DNA from: Dethiobacter sp.
GTDB taxonomy: Bacteria > Bacillota > Dethiobacteria > DTU022 > UBA8154
Assembly (NCBI GenBank): GCA_003605065.1
Contig: QZJM01000033.1
Span: 1 to 35,088, forward strand
Length of the DNA stretch: 35,088 nt
Direction of reading: 5' to 3'
Shown here: piece after piece, positions 26,601 to 35,050 of the stretch
Layout of the letters: the number at the start of each line of letters is the position of its first letter
Position numbering within the stretch: position 1 is the stretch's first letter
Made by a program: the position numbers and the translations under genes
Notes under the pieces: generated by a model
The model's database searches: none
Told to the model about the DNA's origin: nothing
Seen by the model: only the letters and a program-made list of their open reading frames with translations

Positions 26601-26938
26601 CCATGGGAACAGCCCTGTTCCTGGAAGAAGCCGGTTTAAAAGTGGAACGCATCAATAAGATCCGGGAAGGTTCTCCCCATGTTGTGGATCTTATTCACTC
26701 CGGTACAGTTGACCTGGTCATCAATACCTTAACCAAGGGGAAAATGCCTAAAACGGACGGCTTCCGTATCCGCCGGGCCGCAGTTGAACATAATATTCCC
26801 TGTTTTACTTCCCTGGACACGGCCCTGGCCGCGGGAGAAATACTGGAGGAGCTAAGTCTGGGGGAAGACCCCGGGGTGTTTTCCCTGCAGGAATATTTAG
26901 CCTTGGGAGGATCTTGTTCATGGAAAACGTCGTCATAA
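23693..26938 (+). CDS. carB: Carbamoyl-phosphate synthase large subunit
   Basis: CarB makes carbamoyl phosphate from bicarbonate, ammonia and two ATP. The 1081-residue protein has two homologous ATP-grasp halves. The first starts with [20 protein letters not shown], the second with [20 protein letters not shown] near residue 560. An oligomerisation region lies between them, and a C-terminal MGS-like allosteric domain spans about 940-1060. AGGAGG lies before the ATG, 31 nt after carA. The family's usual end (SLQEYL) is followed by about 12 extra residues ([12 protein letters not shown]) that run over the ribosome binding site and first codons of the thiolase gene, an overlap of 19 nt. Confidence 0.97.
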   Translation: MPRDPMIKKVMVIGSGPIIIGQAAEFDYAGSQACRALREEGVEVVLVNSNPATIMTDTNMADRVYLEPLTTDFVTRILERERPDGLLPTLGGQVGLNIAKEIAYQGVLDRLGVRLLGTPLDTIEKAEDRERFKQMLQDIHEPVPPSGIVSTIEDSLKLAEEIGYPVIVRPAYTLGGTGGGIVKDADELQDVARRGLKYSLIHQLLIEKSVAGWKEIEFEVMRDHADNCIMICSMENIDPMGIHTGDSIVVAPALTLTDQEYQMLRSASLKIIRALGIEGGCNIQFALDVSSFDYYVIEVNPRVSRSSALASKATGYPIAKVASKIAIGLRLDEIKNAVTGKTWSCFEPSIDYCVVKYPRWPFDKFATADRKLGTQMKATGEVMALGRSLQESLLKAVRSLEIGILHLDLPELKQVSLDALRTELSSPTDRRLFAVAEAMRRGLSITEIHYLSQIDLFFLHKIEQIIQLEEELKAQGREGLSRELLSSAKYYGFCDYTIGQLTGTGEEEIRSLRQEYGIKPVYKMVDTCAAEFDAETPYYYSTYDQENEVRPSLNKKIVVLGSGPIRIGQGIEFDYCSVHASWALKEEGVESIIINNNPETVSTDFDTSDRLYFEPLIQEDVLNVLEMEQPQGVVVQFGGQTAINLAEPLARAGIKIIGTTVEDIDTAEDRHRFDDLLEELNIPRPPGGTAVTVEQAEKIAQRIGYPVLVRPSYVLGGRAMEIVYDNKDLREYMATAVKVSPNHPVLIDKYLKGVELEADAIADGRKCLIPGIMEHIEKAGVHSGDSIAVYPPVNVSPELQEKLVSYTTRLSRALNIKGSINIQYVYHENVLYVLEVNPRSSRTVPFLSKVTDIPMINLATKIALGKTLHDLGYREGLLHPPPFVSIKAPVFSFSKLYQLETSLGPEMKSTGEVMGINRHLPRALYKALAASGFNLPPHGNVLVTIADKDKKEALPLMQTLFKMGFTIHATMGTALFLEEAGLKVERINKIREGSPHVVDLIHSGTVDLVINTLTKGKMPKTDGFRIRRAAVEHNIPCFTSLDTALAAGEILEELSLGEDPGVFSLQEYLALGGSCSWKTSS

Positions 26939-28092
26939 CTTCTGCAGTCCGCACTCCCATCGGAAGCTTTGGGGGTGTCTTTCGCCATGTTATGCCCCAT
27001 AGACTTGCTGCCATTACCATTAAAGAAGCAGTCAAGAGGTCTTCCCTGGAACCTGAGCAGGTACAGGAAGTTATCCTTGGAAACGCTATCATGCGAACGG
27101 ATGAAGCCAACGTGGCCCGGGTGGCTGCGCTCAAAGCCGGTATTCCCGTAGAAGTTCCCGCCTTTACAGTGCAGCGGCAGTGCAGCTCGGGAATGCAGGC
27201 CGTTGTAAGCGCCATGCAGGAAATACTGCTGGGCGACAGCGAGATCGTTGTGGCCGGCGGCGTAGAAAGCATGAGCACAGCACCCTTTGTCCTGAAGACA
27301 GTCCGCTGGGGACACCGCCTGCAGCACGGGGAGATGACCGATTCCCTCTGGGAAATCCTGCATGACCCGAACTATAATATTATGATGGGCATGACAGCGG
27401 AAAACCTGGCGGATAAATACAGCATCAGCAGGGAGGAGCAGGATAAAATAGCCTGCCGCAGCCATAAAAATGCCTCCCTGGCCATAAAAGAAGGTTACTT
27501 TAAGAGCCAGATTGTGCCGGTAGGAGAGGGCAAAACAAAAGGGGGCAAAATAGACACCGATGAGCACCCCAGGCCCGATATCAGCATAGAAGCCCTGGCC
27601 AAGCTGCCCCCCGTTTTTAAAAAAGGCGGAACGGTTACGGCGGGAAATTCTTCCGGCATAAATGACGGCGCCGCCGCTATGGTTTTAATGAAGGAAGCGA
27701 GAGCAAATCAACTGGGAATTAAACCCCTGGCGCGTATTATCTCTTACGCCTGGGCCGGTGTGGAACCCTGGTTAATGGGTTACGGGCCTGTTCCGGCCAC
27801 CAAAAAACTCCTGAAAAAAGTAAACATCTCTTTGCAGGATATCCAGCTTATCGAATTAAACGAAGCTTTTGCCGCCCAGTACCTGACCTGTGAAAAACTG
27901 CTGGGGCTTAACCGGGAGATTGTCAACGTCAACGGCAGCGGTATCGGGTTGGGCCACCCCGGTGGTTGCACTGGGGCCAGGATGATTGTAACGCTTGTTC
28001 ACGAGCTTAGAAGGAGAAATTTAAAACTGGGTCTGGCCTCTTTATGCGTGGCCGGGGGTATGGGCATGTCCATGCTCATCGAAGCCTGCTAA
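26920..28092 (+). CDS. Thiolase (acetyl-CoA C-acyltransferase family)
   Basis: Thiolases join or cleave acyl-CoA units, for example two acetyl-CoA to acetoacetyl-CoA. The 390-residue protein has all catalytic residues: Cys88 in [11 protein letters not shown], the NEAFAAQ segment, His346 in GIGLGHPGG and Cys376 in [11 protein letters not shown]. The track start (TTG, 26914) is too close to the Shine-Dalgarno sequence. GGGAGG lies 9 nt before the ATG at 26920, inside carB. It is cotranscribed with carAB although the pathways are unrelated. No 3-hydroxyacyl-CoA dehydrogenase or crotonase follows, so biosynthetic versus degradative use is open. Its stop codon overlaps the stop of the convergent porB. 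Confidence 0.93.
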   Translation: MENVVITSAVRTPIGSFGGVFRHVMPHRLAAITIKEAVKRSSLEPEQVQEVILGNAIMRTDEANVARVAALKAGIPVEVPAFTVQRQCSSGMQAVVSAMQEILLGDSEIVVAGGVESMSTAPFVLKTVRWGHRLQHGEMTDSLWEILHDPNYNIMMGMTAENLADKYSISREEQDKIACRSHKNASLAIKEGYFKSQIVPVGEGKTKGGKIDTDEHPRPDISIEALAKLPPVFKKGGTVTAGNSSGINDGAAAMVLMKEARANQLGIKPLARIISYAWAGVEPWLMGYGPVPATKKLLKKVNISLQDIQLIELNEAFAAQYLTCEKLLGLNREIVNVNGSGIGLGHPGGCTGARMIVTLVHELRRRNLKLGLASLCVAGGMGMSMLIEAC

Positions 28093-28997
28093 GGACGAAA
28101 AGGACTGGCAACCCCGGTATTCCGGCAGATCTCTTCCCACTGGCGTTCCACGTTTTCCTGCACTAAGCCCACCTGTGACTGATCCAGGGAGGAAAACCGC
28201 TTCTGCGGCTTTAGATATTCATATACGGGCAGGTACTCCTCCGGCAGGAAATTCAGCTTGTAATGCACCCCGCCTTCAACCTCCCAGAGGGGGAAAAGGC
28301 GGGTTAACACTGCCAGGCGGGAAAGTTCCACCGTTTTATCGATAGGACTGCCCCAACCCTGCGGGCAGGGAGTTAAAATGTGTAAGAAACGGAAGCCTTT
28401 TATTCCCAGGGCCCGCTTCACCTTGGAGATTAAATCTCCGGGGAAAGCTATTGTTGCCGTGGCGGCATAAGGAACCTGGTGAGCATTGATAATTTTCATA
28501 ATATCCTTTTTAGGATTGATTTTTACTTTGGGAGCGGGTGTGGTCGTGGAATAAGACCCGTAAGGGCTGGCAGAACTTTTCTGCATGCCCGTGTTCATAT
28601 ATGCTTCATTATCATAGCAGACAAAAATAATATCCTCGTTGCGCTCGGCAGCACCGGAAAGCCCCTGCAGGCCGATATCAAAGGTGCCGCCGTCCCCGGC
28701 CAGAATAATTACCTGGGTATGAGTATCCCCTACGGCCTCCAGCCCTTTTTTTATGCCTCCACCTGTGGCTGCGGCTGACGGGAAGGGGCAGTGCATGACC
28801 ACCGTTTCCAGGGTACGTAAAGGAACCACTCCGGAGATAATACTCCAGCAAGAGGCCGGAATAACTATAACCGCCCTGGAGGCAGTTGCCTTTATAATAT
28901 GACGCACTGCTATGGCCGGACCACACCCGGGACAGGCATTATGCCCGCTAAACATAAACTCCTCCTGGGAAAAGCTGCCCACCAAAGTATTGATCAT
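28089..28997 (-). CDS. porB: 2-oxoacid:ferredoxin oxidoreductase, beta subunit (pyruvate synthase type)
   Basis: The beta subunit holds thiamine diphosphate and the proximal [4Fe-4S] cluster. Visible marks are ACPGCGPAIAVRH (Cys22, Cys25), Cys50, Cys211 in TPCPQGWGSP, and the thiamine diphosphate/Mg motif GDGGTFDIG (101-109) with NEAYMNTG (130-137). The 302-residue length fits separate-subunit PorB/VorB. The ATG shares one base with the porA stop (TAATG), with GGTGG 7 nt upstream, so translation is coupled. Pyruvate is the most likely substrate, but branched-chain 2-oxoacids cannot be excluded by sequence reading. Confidence 0.92.
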   Translation of the reverse strand: MINTLVGSFSQEEFMFSGHNACPGCGPAIAVRHIIKATASRAVIVIPASCWSIISGVVPLRTLETVVMHCPFPSAAATGGGIKKGLEAVGDTHTQVIILAGDGGTFDIGLQGLSGAAERNEDIIFVCYDNEAYMNTGMQKSSASPYGSYSTTTPAPKVKINPKKDIMKIINAHQVPYAATATIAFPGDLISKVKRALGIKGFRFLHILTPCPQGWGSPIDKTVELSRLAVLTRLFPLWEVEGGVHYKLNFLPEEYLPVYEYLKPQKRFSSLDQSQVGLVQENVERQWEEICRNTGVASPFRP

Positions 28998-30154
28998 TAC
29001 AGATCCACCCCCCAGATAATCTTTCCCCTGCTGCCAGATTTTCCGGCTAGTGCCTGCAGGCCTTTATTTAACAGCTCCGGCGTCAAATCCACTCCCCCGG
29101 CCAGGTTGAGTTCATAGATTTCCCCCCGGTAAAAAGTGCCCTGCAGCAGCGCGCGCAGCTCCTGGGCAAAAATTCCACCTGTTCCCGCGGAAACATTGCG
29201 ATCGATAACCACTATTCTTTTTAAGCCTGGCCGGCTCAGCAGCGATGCAATTTCATCCCCCGGAAGGGGACGGAAAAGTCTGAGGCGCAGAAGCCCCAGT
29301 TTTTCTTTACCACCGTTTAAAGAATAGAGGGTGCTTTTTACTGTCTGTGCCAACGACCCGGCCGTAACAATTACCGTTTCGGCCTCCTCCAGGCCGGCAG
29401 CTTCCGCCAGTGGATAGCTTCGGCCGAAAATCTCCTGAAACTCTAAATCTATTTCCTTTACGACTCCGGGAACCTTGATCATGGATAAATGACGTTCCTG
29501 TAGAACGCGGGACAGGTAACGGGAATCCGTAACTGCCTGAATGGTCTGCGGCCTGGAAGGATGAAAGGCCCCCTGAGAGGGGGGAGAAGGCAAAAAGGCA
29601 TCCACCTGCTCCTGGTTGGGAAGCTCCACCACCTCGTACGTATGGGAAAGAACAAACCCATCATAAACCACCATGCAGGGAATCCTCGTTTGCTCTACCA
29701 GGCGGAAAGAAAAAAGGACTGTATCCATTATTTCCTGCACATTTGCACAGTAAAATTGCACCCATCCCGTATCACGCTGGGAAAGGCTGTCCAGTTGATC
29801 CGGCTCCAGGCTCCAGGGAGCCCCCATGGCCCTGTTTACGTTAACAAGGACAATAGGCAGACGGGCCCCGGCGGCCCAGTGCAGCAGCTCATGCATATAA
29901 GCCAGGCCCTGGCAGGAGGTAGCAGTAAAGGTCCTGGCCCCCGCATAGGAAGCTCCGATCAGGTAGGACATGGCAGAGTACTCTGATTCCACGCTTACAT
30001 ACTCCCCGGGGAAAGTACCCCTGGCCCACATGTCGGCGATATTTTCCACCAGGGAGGTCTGGGGAGTAATGGGGTAGGCACAAACCACCTGAACCCGCGA
30101 CAATTTTACGGCCAGAGCCGCAGCCTGGTTCCCATTCATAAGTTTACGCTCCAC
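28997..30154 (-). CDS. porA: 2-oxoacid:ferredoxin oxidoreductase, alpha subunit
   Basis: The alpha subunit carries the pyrimidine-side thiamine diphosphate and substrate site. The 385-residue protein has AYPITPQTSLVENIAD (YPITPQT at 27-33), EYVSVESEYSAMSYLIGAS and TATSCQGLAYMHELLHWA, followed by the transketolase C-terminal-like domain. The start is GTG at 30154 with GGAGGTGA 8 nt upstream. It overlaps the end of the preceding GltD-ferredoxin gene by 11 nt. Met6 has no ribosome binding site. Coupled to porB by a TAATG junction. Confidence 0.92.
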   Translation of the reverse strand: MERKLMNGNQAAALAVKLSRVQVVCAYPITPQTSLVENIADMWARGTFPGEYVSVESEYSAMSYLIGASYAGARTFTATSCQGLAYMHELLHWAAGARLPIVLVNVNRAMGAPWSLEPDQLDSLSQRDTGWVQFYCANVQEIMDTVLFSFRLVEQTRIPCMVVYDGFVLSHTYEVVELPNQEQVDAFLPSPPSQGAFHPSRPQTIQAVTDSRYLSRVLQERHLSMIKVPGVVKEIDLEFQEIFGRSYPLAEAAGLEEAETVIVTAGSLAQTVKSTLYSLNGGKEKLGLLRLRLFRPLPGDEIASLLSRPGLKRIVVIDRNVSAGTGGIFAQELRALLQGTFYRGEIYELNLAGGVDLTPELLNKGLQALAGKSGSRGKIIWGVDL

Positions 30155-31772
30155 TGGAAGTCACCTCCTCCATGTGCAGGGCCCCCGCCGGGCACTCTTT
30201 GACGCATATCCCGCAGCCCTTGCAGTAATCAAGAAGAATCTCAAAGTCCTCCCTGCTGCCGGCAACGGCAAGGTCAGGGCAAAAAACCCAGCAAACCCCG
30301 CACTTATTACAAATACCACAGCTAAAACAGCGCCCTGCCTCTTCCTGCGCCGAACTAAACCGGCCCTGCCGCGGGAAAAGATAGGGATTTAAAGCATCTA
30401 ATGCCACAGCCTCTTCTTTGCCGTTAAAGGGAGGAGCAATAACGGGAAGATCTTTACGCCCATTTTCCGGCCACAATACACCGGCAAGAGAAAGGGCCGC
30501 TTTCCGGCCGCTGAAGATGGCGGCAGCTACGGTGGCGGGCCCGCTCAGGGCATCACCGGCCGCCAATATGATATTTTCATTTTGGGAAATTCCTTCCGCC
30601 GAAAAAGAAAGGGACGTTAATTTAGGCAATCCGCTTTCCTGCCCGGCAGCAATGATGATCAAATCACACTCCAGGTCAAAATATGTGTCAGGAAGAACCT
30701 GCAGCGCTTCCCCCCGCCGGGAAGGGGCGGTACGGGCAGCACGCACTTTCTGTACTTTTTCTTCGCCCATGATTTCTGTTAATACCGTTTGGAAAACAAA
30801 ATTTACCCCGGTCTCCCGGGCGGCATTTATCTCATCGGGATGTGCAGGCATTTCCTCCCGGGAACGGCGGTAAAACAGGGTTACTTCCCCTGCCCCCTGC
30901 AGCGTGGCTGCACAGGCCGCATCAACGGCAGCATTGCCGCCTCCTGCCACGATAACCCGTCCTGAAACTTTCCCCAGCCTGCCCAGGTGCATATCCCGTA
31001 AAAACTCCACTGCTCCGGTAACACCGGGCAGGCCATCCCCTGCTATCTTCAGCGGCCTGCTCTCCTGAGCGCCCACTGCCAGCAGGACAGCATCAAAGTT
31101 TTTCTCCAAGTCATGGAAACTAAGATCTTTGCCCACCTCCAGCCCTGTTTTGATCACAATACCTTCAGCCTGCAAAAGATCCAGCTCTTTTCTTAAAATA
31201 TCCCGTGGAAGACGGTATTCCGGAATACCCGTAGCCAAAAGCCCTCCGGCCAGAGGCATTTTTTCCAAAACAGTTACCTCCGCACCCAGCACATTAAGAT
31301 AATAGGCACAGCTCAATCCCGCGGGCCCGGAGCCTACCACGGCCACCTTCTTAGGCCCTGCTGCCCGGTTTTTCCCCGGCTTGTCCCTGTCAGCAGCAGC
31401 TTTAGTAAGCCCGTAACTTTTGTGGCGCCAGAGACCGACAGCTTTCTCCACTTCACTGATGGCCACGGCATCGTCCAGGGAACTCCTGCTGCATTTTTCC
31501 TGGCAGAACCGGTAACAGGTATAGCCTGTAATAGCCGGAAAAGGGTTGTACTCCTTCATAATATGCCAGGCTCCCTCCCAGTCCCCTTCCCTGGCCTTGT
31601 TCATCCAGCGGGGTATACCATTTTCAAGGGGGCACAACATCCGGCAGGGTGAAACTTTTTCCCGGCGCACGGGAGTTAAAAACCTCCAGAGCCCTGTTTT
31701 GTTCACCAAAGTAGGTACCGTTTCCAGGTATGCAGGGGGCTGAGAGTACTTGTTTTTACCGGAAGATGGCAT
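30144..31772 (-). CDS. GltD-like FAD/NAD(P) oxidoreductase fused to a two-[4Fe-4S] ferredoxin
   Basis: This 542-residue protein joins a glutamate-synthase-beta-type flavoprotein to a PorD-like ferredoxin. The N-terminal cluster cysteines are PCRMLCP (43, 47) and TCYRFCQEKC (86, 90, 94). The FAD loop VVGSGPAGLSCAYYL is at about 145-159, and the NAD(P) fold is RVIVAGGGNAAVDAA. The C-terminus has CFSCGICNKCGVCWVFCPD and CKGCGICVKECPAG. It lies between porG and porA, in the place of a delta subunit. It would pass electrons between the oxidoreductase and NAD(P)H or ferredoxin. The track start at 31835 lies within porG; AAGGAGG 9 nt before the ATG at 31772 fixes the start, overlapping porG by 17 nt. 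Confidence 0.9.
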   Translation of the reverse strand: MPSSGKNKYSQPPAYLETVPTLVNKTGLWRFLTPVRREKVSPCRMLCPLENGIPRWMNKAREGDWEGAWHIMKEYNPFPAITGYTCYRFCQEKCSRSSLDDAVAISEVEKAVGLWRHKSYGLTKAAADRDKPGKNRAAGPKKVAVVGSGPAGLSCAYYLNVLGAEVTVLEKMPLAGGLLATGIPEYRLPRDILRKELDLLQAEGIVIKTGLEVGKDLSFHDLEKNFDAVLLAVGAQESRPLKIAGDGLPGVTGAVEFLRDMHLGRLGKVSGRVIVAGGGNAAVDAACAATLQGAGEVTLFYRRSREEMPAHPDEINAARETGVNFVFQTVLTEIMGEEKVQKVRAARTAPSRRGEALQVLPDTYFDLECDLIIIAAGQESGLPKLTSLSFSAEGISQNENIILAAGDALSGPATVAAAIFSGRKAALSLAGVLWPENGRKDLPVIAPPFNGKEEAVALDALNPYLFPRQGRFSSAQEEAGRCFSCGICNKCGVCWVFCPDLAVAGSREDFEILLDYCKGCGICVKECPAGALHMEEVTSSGA

Positions 31773-32346
31773 CCTGTACGACCTCCTTAACCTCTTTATA
31801 CCCCCTCCGGGCTCCTTCCAGATTTTCTCTTTCAAACTGGGGAATCTTTCCCTGCAAAGCTTCCTCCAGGACCTGCAGCGGAGCCAGCTGCAGGATCTTG
31901 ACCAGGGCCCCCAGCATAACGCTGCTTACAAGGGGCATCCCGGAAGAAAGCAGGCCATAATCAGCAGCGATATGGGAAGCATCGACTAGATAAAGTTTTC
32001 TCCCCGCCGCAACTTCAGACCATACAGGCGAAATATCCTCTGAAGCGTTAACCAGAAGTATGCCCTCTTTTTTAAGTCCCTCCAGGATCACCTCCTTCGG
32101 AAGTGCGGCATCAAACACCACGACACAAAAAGGCTCGTAGATACGGCAGCGGGGCATAAGAAAAGACCTGCTGTAACGTAAAAAAGCCGCTACCGGAGCA
32201 CCCCGTCGCTCTGCTCCAAAAAAAGGAAAGGCCTGGGGATAATAACCCCTTCGGAAGGCCACTTCCGCAGCCAGGGTGGCGGCCAGGACAGCGCCCTGTC
32301 CACCTCTGCCATGGATACGAATCTCCATCAGGTCTTCTGTATACAT
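31756..32346 (-). CDS. porG: 2-oxoacid:ferredoxin oxidoreductase, gamma subunit
   Basis: The gamma subunit of four-subunit oxidoreductases binds the CoA side of the active site. The 196-residue protein shows EIRIHGRGGQGAVLAATLAA near the N-terminus and FPFFGAERRGAPVAAFLRY, both typical. The track start at 32394 lacks a ribosome binding site, while GGAGG 6 nt before the ATG at 32346 supports MYTEDLMEIRIHG. It is the first gene of the operon porG - GltD/ferredoxin - porA - porB, with every junction overlapping. A TGTTATAAT promoter element lies about 130 nt upstream. Confidence 0.92.
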   Translation of the reverse strand: MYTEDLMEIRIHGRGGQGAVLAATLAAEVAFRRGYYPQAFPFFGAERRGAPVAAFLRYSRSFLMPRCRIYEPFCVVVFDAALPKEVILEGLKKEGILLVNASEDISPVWSEVAAGRKLYLVDASHIAADYGLLSSGMPLVSSVMLGALVKILQLAPLQVLEEALQGKIPQFERENLEGARRGYKEVKEVVQDAIFR

Positions 32347-32474
32347 GAAATTCCTCCCCTTGTAAAAATAACTGCCTGGAACAACAATGCTCACGGGTCA
32401 AAATTACTGTTAAAACTGGAAAGGGCCAAAGCCTTTTTATGCAAACCCCCTAAATACTTTACAAATGCTCTCCC

Positions 32475-32483
32475 ATTATAACA
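32475..32483 (-). promoter_or_regulatory. Extended -10 promoter of the por operon
   Basis: The minus strand reads TGTTATAAT, a perfect extended -10 element, with no good -35 (ATACTT). Transcription would start near 32468, giving a leader of about 120 nt. About 40 nt upstream lies a perfect 6-bp inverted repeat (AAACCA-TTATC-TGGTTT, 32523-32539), a possible regulator site. Confidence 0.6.
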
Positions 32484-32539
32484 TAGAAAGATAAGAAAAG
32501 TATTTGCCTTAAGAACCAGGGGAAACCATTATCTGGTTT

Positions 32540-32898
32540 AGAAGTAGAATTTTTTCAATAATACCTCTTAAAAGTAAAAAAATCAAGCACAAAAATGTGC
32601 ACAAATTACCGCAAAACCTTTTAAATAAGAAATTTCAGGGCAATTTCTGCAGATTTTACCTTCTTCGCCCAGCCAGGCACTCCTCGCGCTTTTTAATTCC
32701 GAACCTGTTAACGAAAGCAGAGGCAACATTTCCGCCCATACGGGGGGAAACAGCGTACCAGTAAAGTGGGGCCATTTTCATCCATTATTGTGCCCCTCAG
32801 GGTCATGGACGTTAGTATTGTTTATGATATCTGTACCTCATAATATGGAATGGTAAAGTACAATGGCGTCAAAGGCGTATATTCATATCTTTGGGTCC
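32540..32898. other. Intergenic region with no recognised gene
   Basis: Between the por promoter region and the ABC-F stop I see no ORF with a ribosome binding site and no intrinsic terminator with a T-run. It contains short perfect inverted repeats: GCACA-AAA-TGTGC at 32586-32598 and AGAAATT/AATTTCT at 32628-32648. A looser GGGGC/GCCCC pair lies around 32768-32796. It could hold an untranslated RNA, operators or gene remnants; nothing decides this. Confidence 0.5.
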
Positions 32899-34869
32899 TC
32901 AATCATTAATTTTTAAGCTTTCTTCCCCGGGCAGCTCTTCCAGTTCGGCAGCAATTTTTTCCCATTCCCCATACAACAGGCTCACACGATGACGTACCGC
33001 CTTAAATTCTTCCGTAATCTTGCGCGCTTCGTTAAAATTGTCGTATGTCCCGGGATCAGCCAGTTGTTCCTGCAAAAGCGAAATTTTTTCTTCCCCGGCG
33101 TGTATTTCTTCTTCTAACCCGGCAAGGCGCTTTTCCAGACGGCGTTTTTCGCGGCGCAGCGCCAGGAGTTTTTCCCGTTCTTCCTTTTCCATTTCCCGTT
33201 TTTCACGGCGGGATACCGTCTCGGGATCTTCCTTCCGGACGGCAGCTGTTTTTTCGCCTCCAGCAGCCCTGGCTTCCTCAAACTCATGGTAGGTTCCCCT
33301 GTATAAGCTTACCTGCCCCTCCCTGATTTCCAGGATTTTTGTAGTCGTACGTGCCATAAAATAGCGGTCATGGGAAACTACCAGCAGGGTTCCGGGATAA
33401 CCGGCAAGAGTGGTTTCCAGTTCCTCTACCCCTTTAACGTCCAGGTGGTTGGTAGGTTCGTCCAGGATCAGAAAGTTCCCTTCGGAGAGGGCCACTTTGG
33501 CCAGGGCCAGCCTGCTTCTTTCCCCACCGCTTAAGTCCCCGACTTTTTTAAAAACTTCTTCTCCCCGGAACAGAAACCGGCTTAAATGCTTACGCGCCTC
33601 CGCCTCCATTAAACCCAGGTGTTCCATGACAGTATCCAGGGGAGTACTGTTTAGCTCCAGCCGTTTTTGCTCCTGGTCAAAATAGGCTATCCTGACACCG
33701 TGCCCGACCCTGATATGACCGGAACTCCGGGGTTCTTCCCCCGTAATAAGGCGTAACAGGGTGGTCTTACCCGCACCGTTGGGGCCCACCAGGGCCACCC
33801 GGTCCCCCCATTCAATTTCAAAAGTGGCTTCGGCAAAAAGCTTTGTCTCTCCGAAAGCCTTGGAGACCTTATCAAAGGAGAGCACCATCCTGCTGCTGCG
33901 ACCGGCAAAGGTAAAATTAAGATCGATGTTTTTATCACTGCGGGGCAGGGAAAGCAGCTGCATTTTCCCGAGGCGTTTTTCCCGGCTGTGGGCCTGGCGT
34001 TTTGATCTCTCGTCGGCTGAAGCCGTCCTGATAAAATCGAGATCTTTTTTTACGGCTGCCTGCTGCTTGTTATAAGCTTTTTCCTCACTGGCTTTTTCCA
34101 GCTGCTGCTGTGCAGCATAGGCAGAGTAATTGCCGCGGCAGCATTTAAGCTCTCCTCTTTCCAGAGCGGCAATCCTGCTGACAACCCGGTCCAGGAAATA
34201 GCGGTCATGGGACACGACCAGGAGGGCGCCGGACCAGTTTCGCAGATAATTCTCCAGCCATTCCAGGGCCTCCAGATCCAGGTAGTTGGTGGGTTCATCG
34301 AGAAGAAGCAGCTCCGGTTCTTTAAGGATAAGGGCAGCCAGCTGCACCCTCGTTTTTTCCCCGCCGCTGAACTCCTCCACGCAGCGGACCAGATCCTCTT
34401 CTTTAAAACCCAATCCCCGGGCCACTGCCTTAAAGCGGCTTTCCAGGGTATACCCCCCCTTGTTTTCATAAAGCTGGGACAGGTGTCCGTACCTTTTCAT
34501 CAGGGAGTCAAGAGCGGCGTGGTCCCCACCAGTTCCGGACAGGGACATTTCCTCTTCCAGGGCGGATAACTCCTCCTTAATGGAGAGAATGTCCCTGACA
34601 GTCTCCCTTAAATACTCCTGCAGGGTTGCCGTGGTTGAAAACACAGGTTTCTGTTCCAGGTAACCCAGGGAGGTCCCCCTGGATAAAAAAACCTGTCCCT
34701 CATCGGCTTCTTCCTCAGCCGTGATAATTTTCAAAATGGTGGTTTTACCGGCGCCATTAGGGCCTACCAGTCCTACCTTTTCTCCCTGGTGAATCTGAAG
34801 GGAAACCCCCGCCAGGACCCTGTTATCCCCGTAAGCCTTGTGGATATCGTTTAAACTTAATACGGCCAT
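32899..34869 (-). CDS. ABC-F family ATPase (YdiF/Uup type)
   Basis: ABC-F proteins are soluble twin ABC ATPases without membrane domains; many act on the ribosome. The 656-residue protein has two nucleotide-binding domains, each with Walker A GPNGAGKTT. The signatures are SGGEKTRVQLAAL and SGGERSRLALAKV, with Walker B LLLLDEPTNYLD and FLILDEPTNHLD. The linker between domains is charged. The C-terminus (about 545-656) is a highly charged coiled coil, as in YdiF/Uup-type members. The ATG at 34869 follows GGAGG by 5 nt. It has its own promoter and is followed by a gene-free 550 nt. No antibiotic-resistance leader peptide is evident, so a housekeeping ribosome role is more likely than resistance. 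Confidence 0.93.
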   Translation of the reverse strand: MAVLSLNDIHKAYGDNRVLAGVSLQIHQGEKVGLVGPNGAGKTTILKIITAEEEADEGQVFLSRGTSLGYLEQKPVFSTTATLQEYLRETVRDILSIKEELSALEEEMSLSGTGGDHAALDSLMKRYGHLSQLYENKGGYTLESRFKAVARGLGFKEEDLVRCVEEFSGGEKTRVQLAALILKEPELLLLDEPTNYLDLEALEWLENYLRNWSGALLVVSHDRYFLDRVVSRIAALERGELKCCRGNYSAYAAQQQLEKASEEKAYNKQQAAVKKDLDFIRTASADERSKRQAHSREKRLGKMQLLSLPRSDKNIDLNFTFAGRSSRMVLSFDKVSKAFGETKLFAEATFEIEWGDRVALVGPNGAGKTTLLRLITGEEPRSSGHIRVGHGVRIAYFDQEQKRLELNSTPLDTVMEHLGLMEAEARKHLSRFLFRGEEVFKKVGDLSGGERSRLALAKVALSEGNFLILDEPTNHLDVKGVEELETTLAGYPGTLLVVSHDRYFMARTTTKILEIREGQVSLYRGTYHEFEEARAAGGEKTAAVRKEDPETVSRREKREMEKEEREKLLALRREKRRLEKRLAGLEEEIHAGEEKISLLQEQLADPGTYDNFNEARKITEEFKAVRHRVSLLYGEWEKIAAELEELPGEESLKIND

Positions 34870-34949
34870 TTCCGCCTCCAGCCGAACAATTTATGCTTTA
34901 AATTTATTCCAATCTGCTTTATCTCCCTGAATTCTTATAGCCTCTACTT

Positions 34950-34979
34950 AATATAACAAATGTTTAGGACTCCTGCCAA
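34950..34979 (-). promoter_or_regulatory. Sigma-A promoter of the ABC-F gene
   Basis: On the minus strand TTGGCA (34974-34979), 18 nt, TATATT (34950-34955), with TG one base before the -10. The leader would be about 75 nt. Confidence 0.6.
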
Positions 34980-35050
34980 CTAGATAACAGAAACCAATAC
35001 CCGGCCAAGAGACCCATATCCCATATATTCCGAAGGAGTTTAAAGGATAG

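Noticed and set aside
30144-31835. Frameshift or pseudogene in the GltD-ferredoxin gene because its ORF overlaps porG
   Set aside because: The overlap disappears almost entirely when the start supported by AAGGAGG at 31772 is used, and all cofactor motifs are intact.
274-34569. About 75 ORF-track entries lying opposite or out of frame within recognised genes
   Set aside because: They lack ribosome binding sites, show low-complexity or arginine/proline-rich shadow translations, and are fully covered by genes with strong family motifs.
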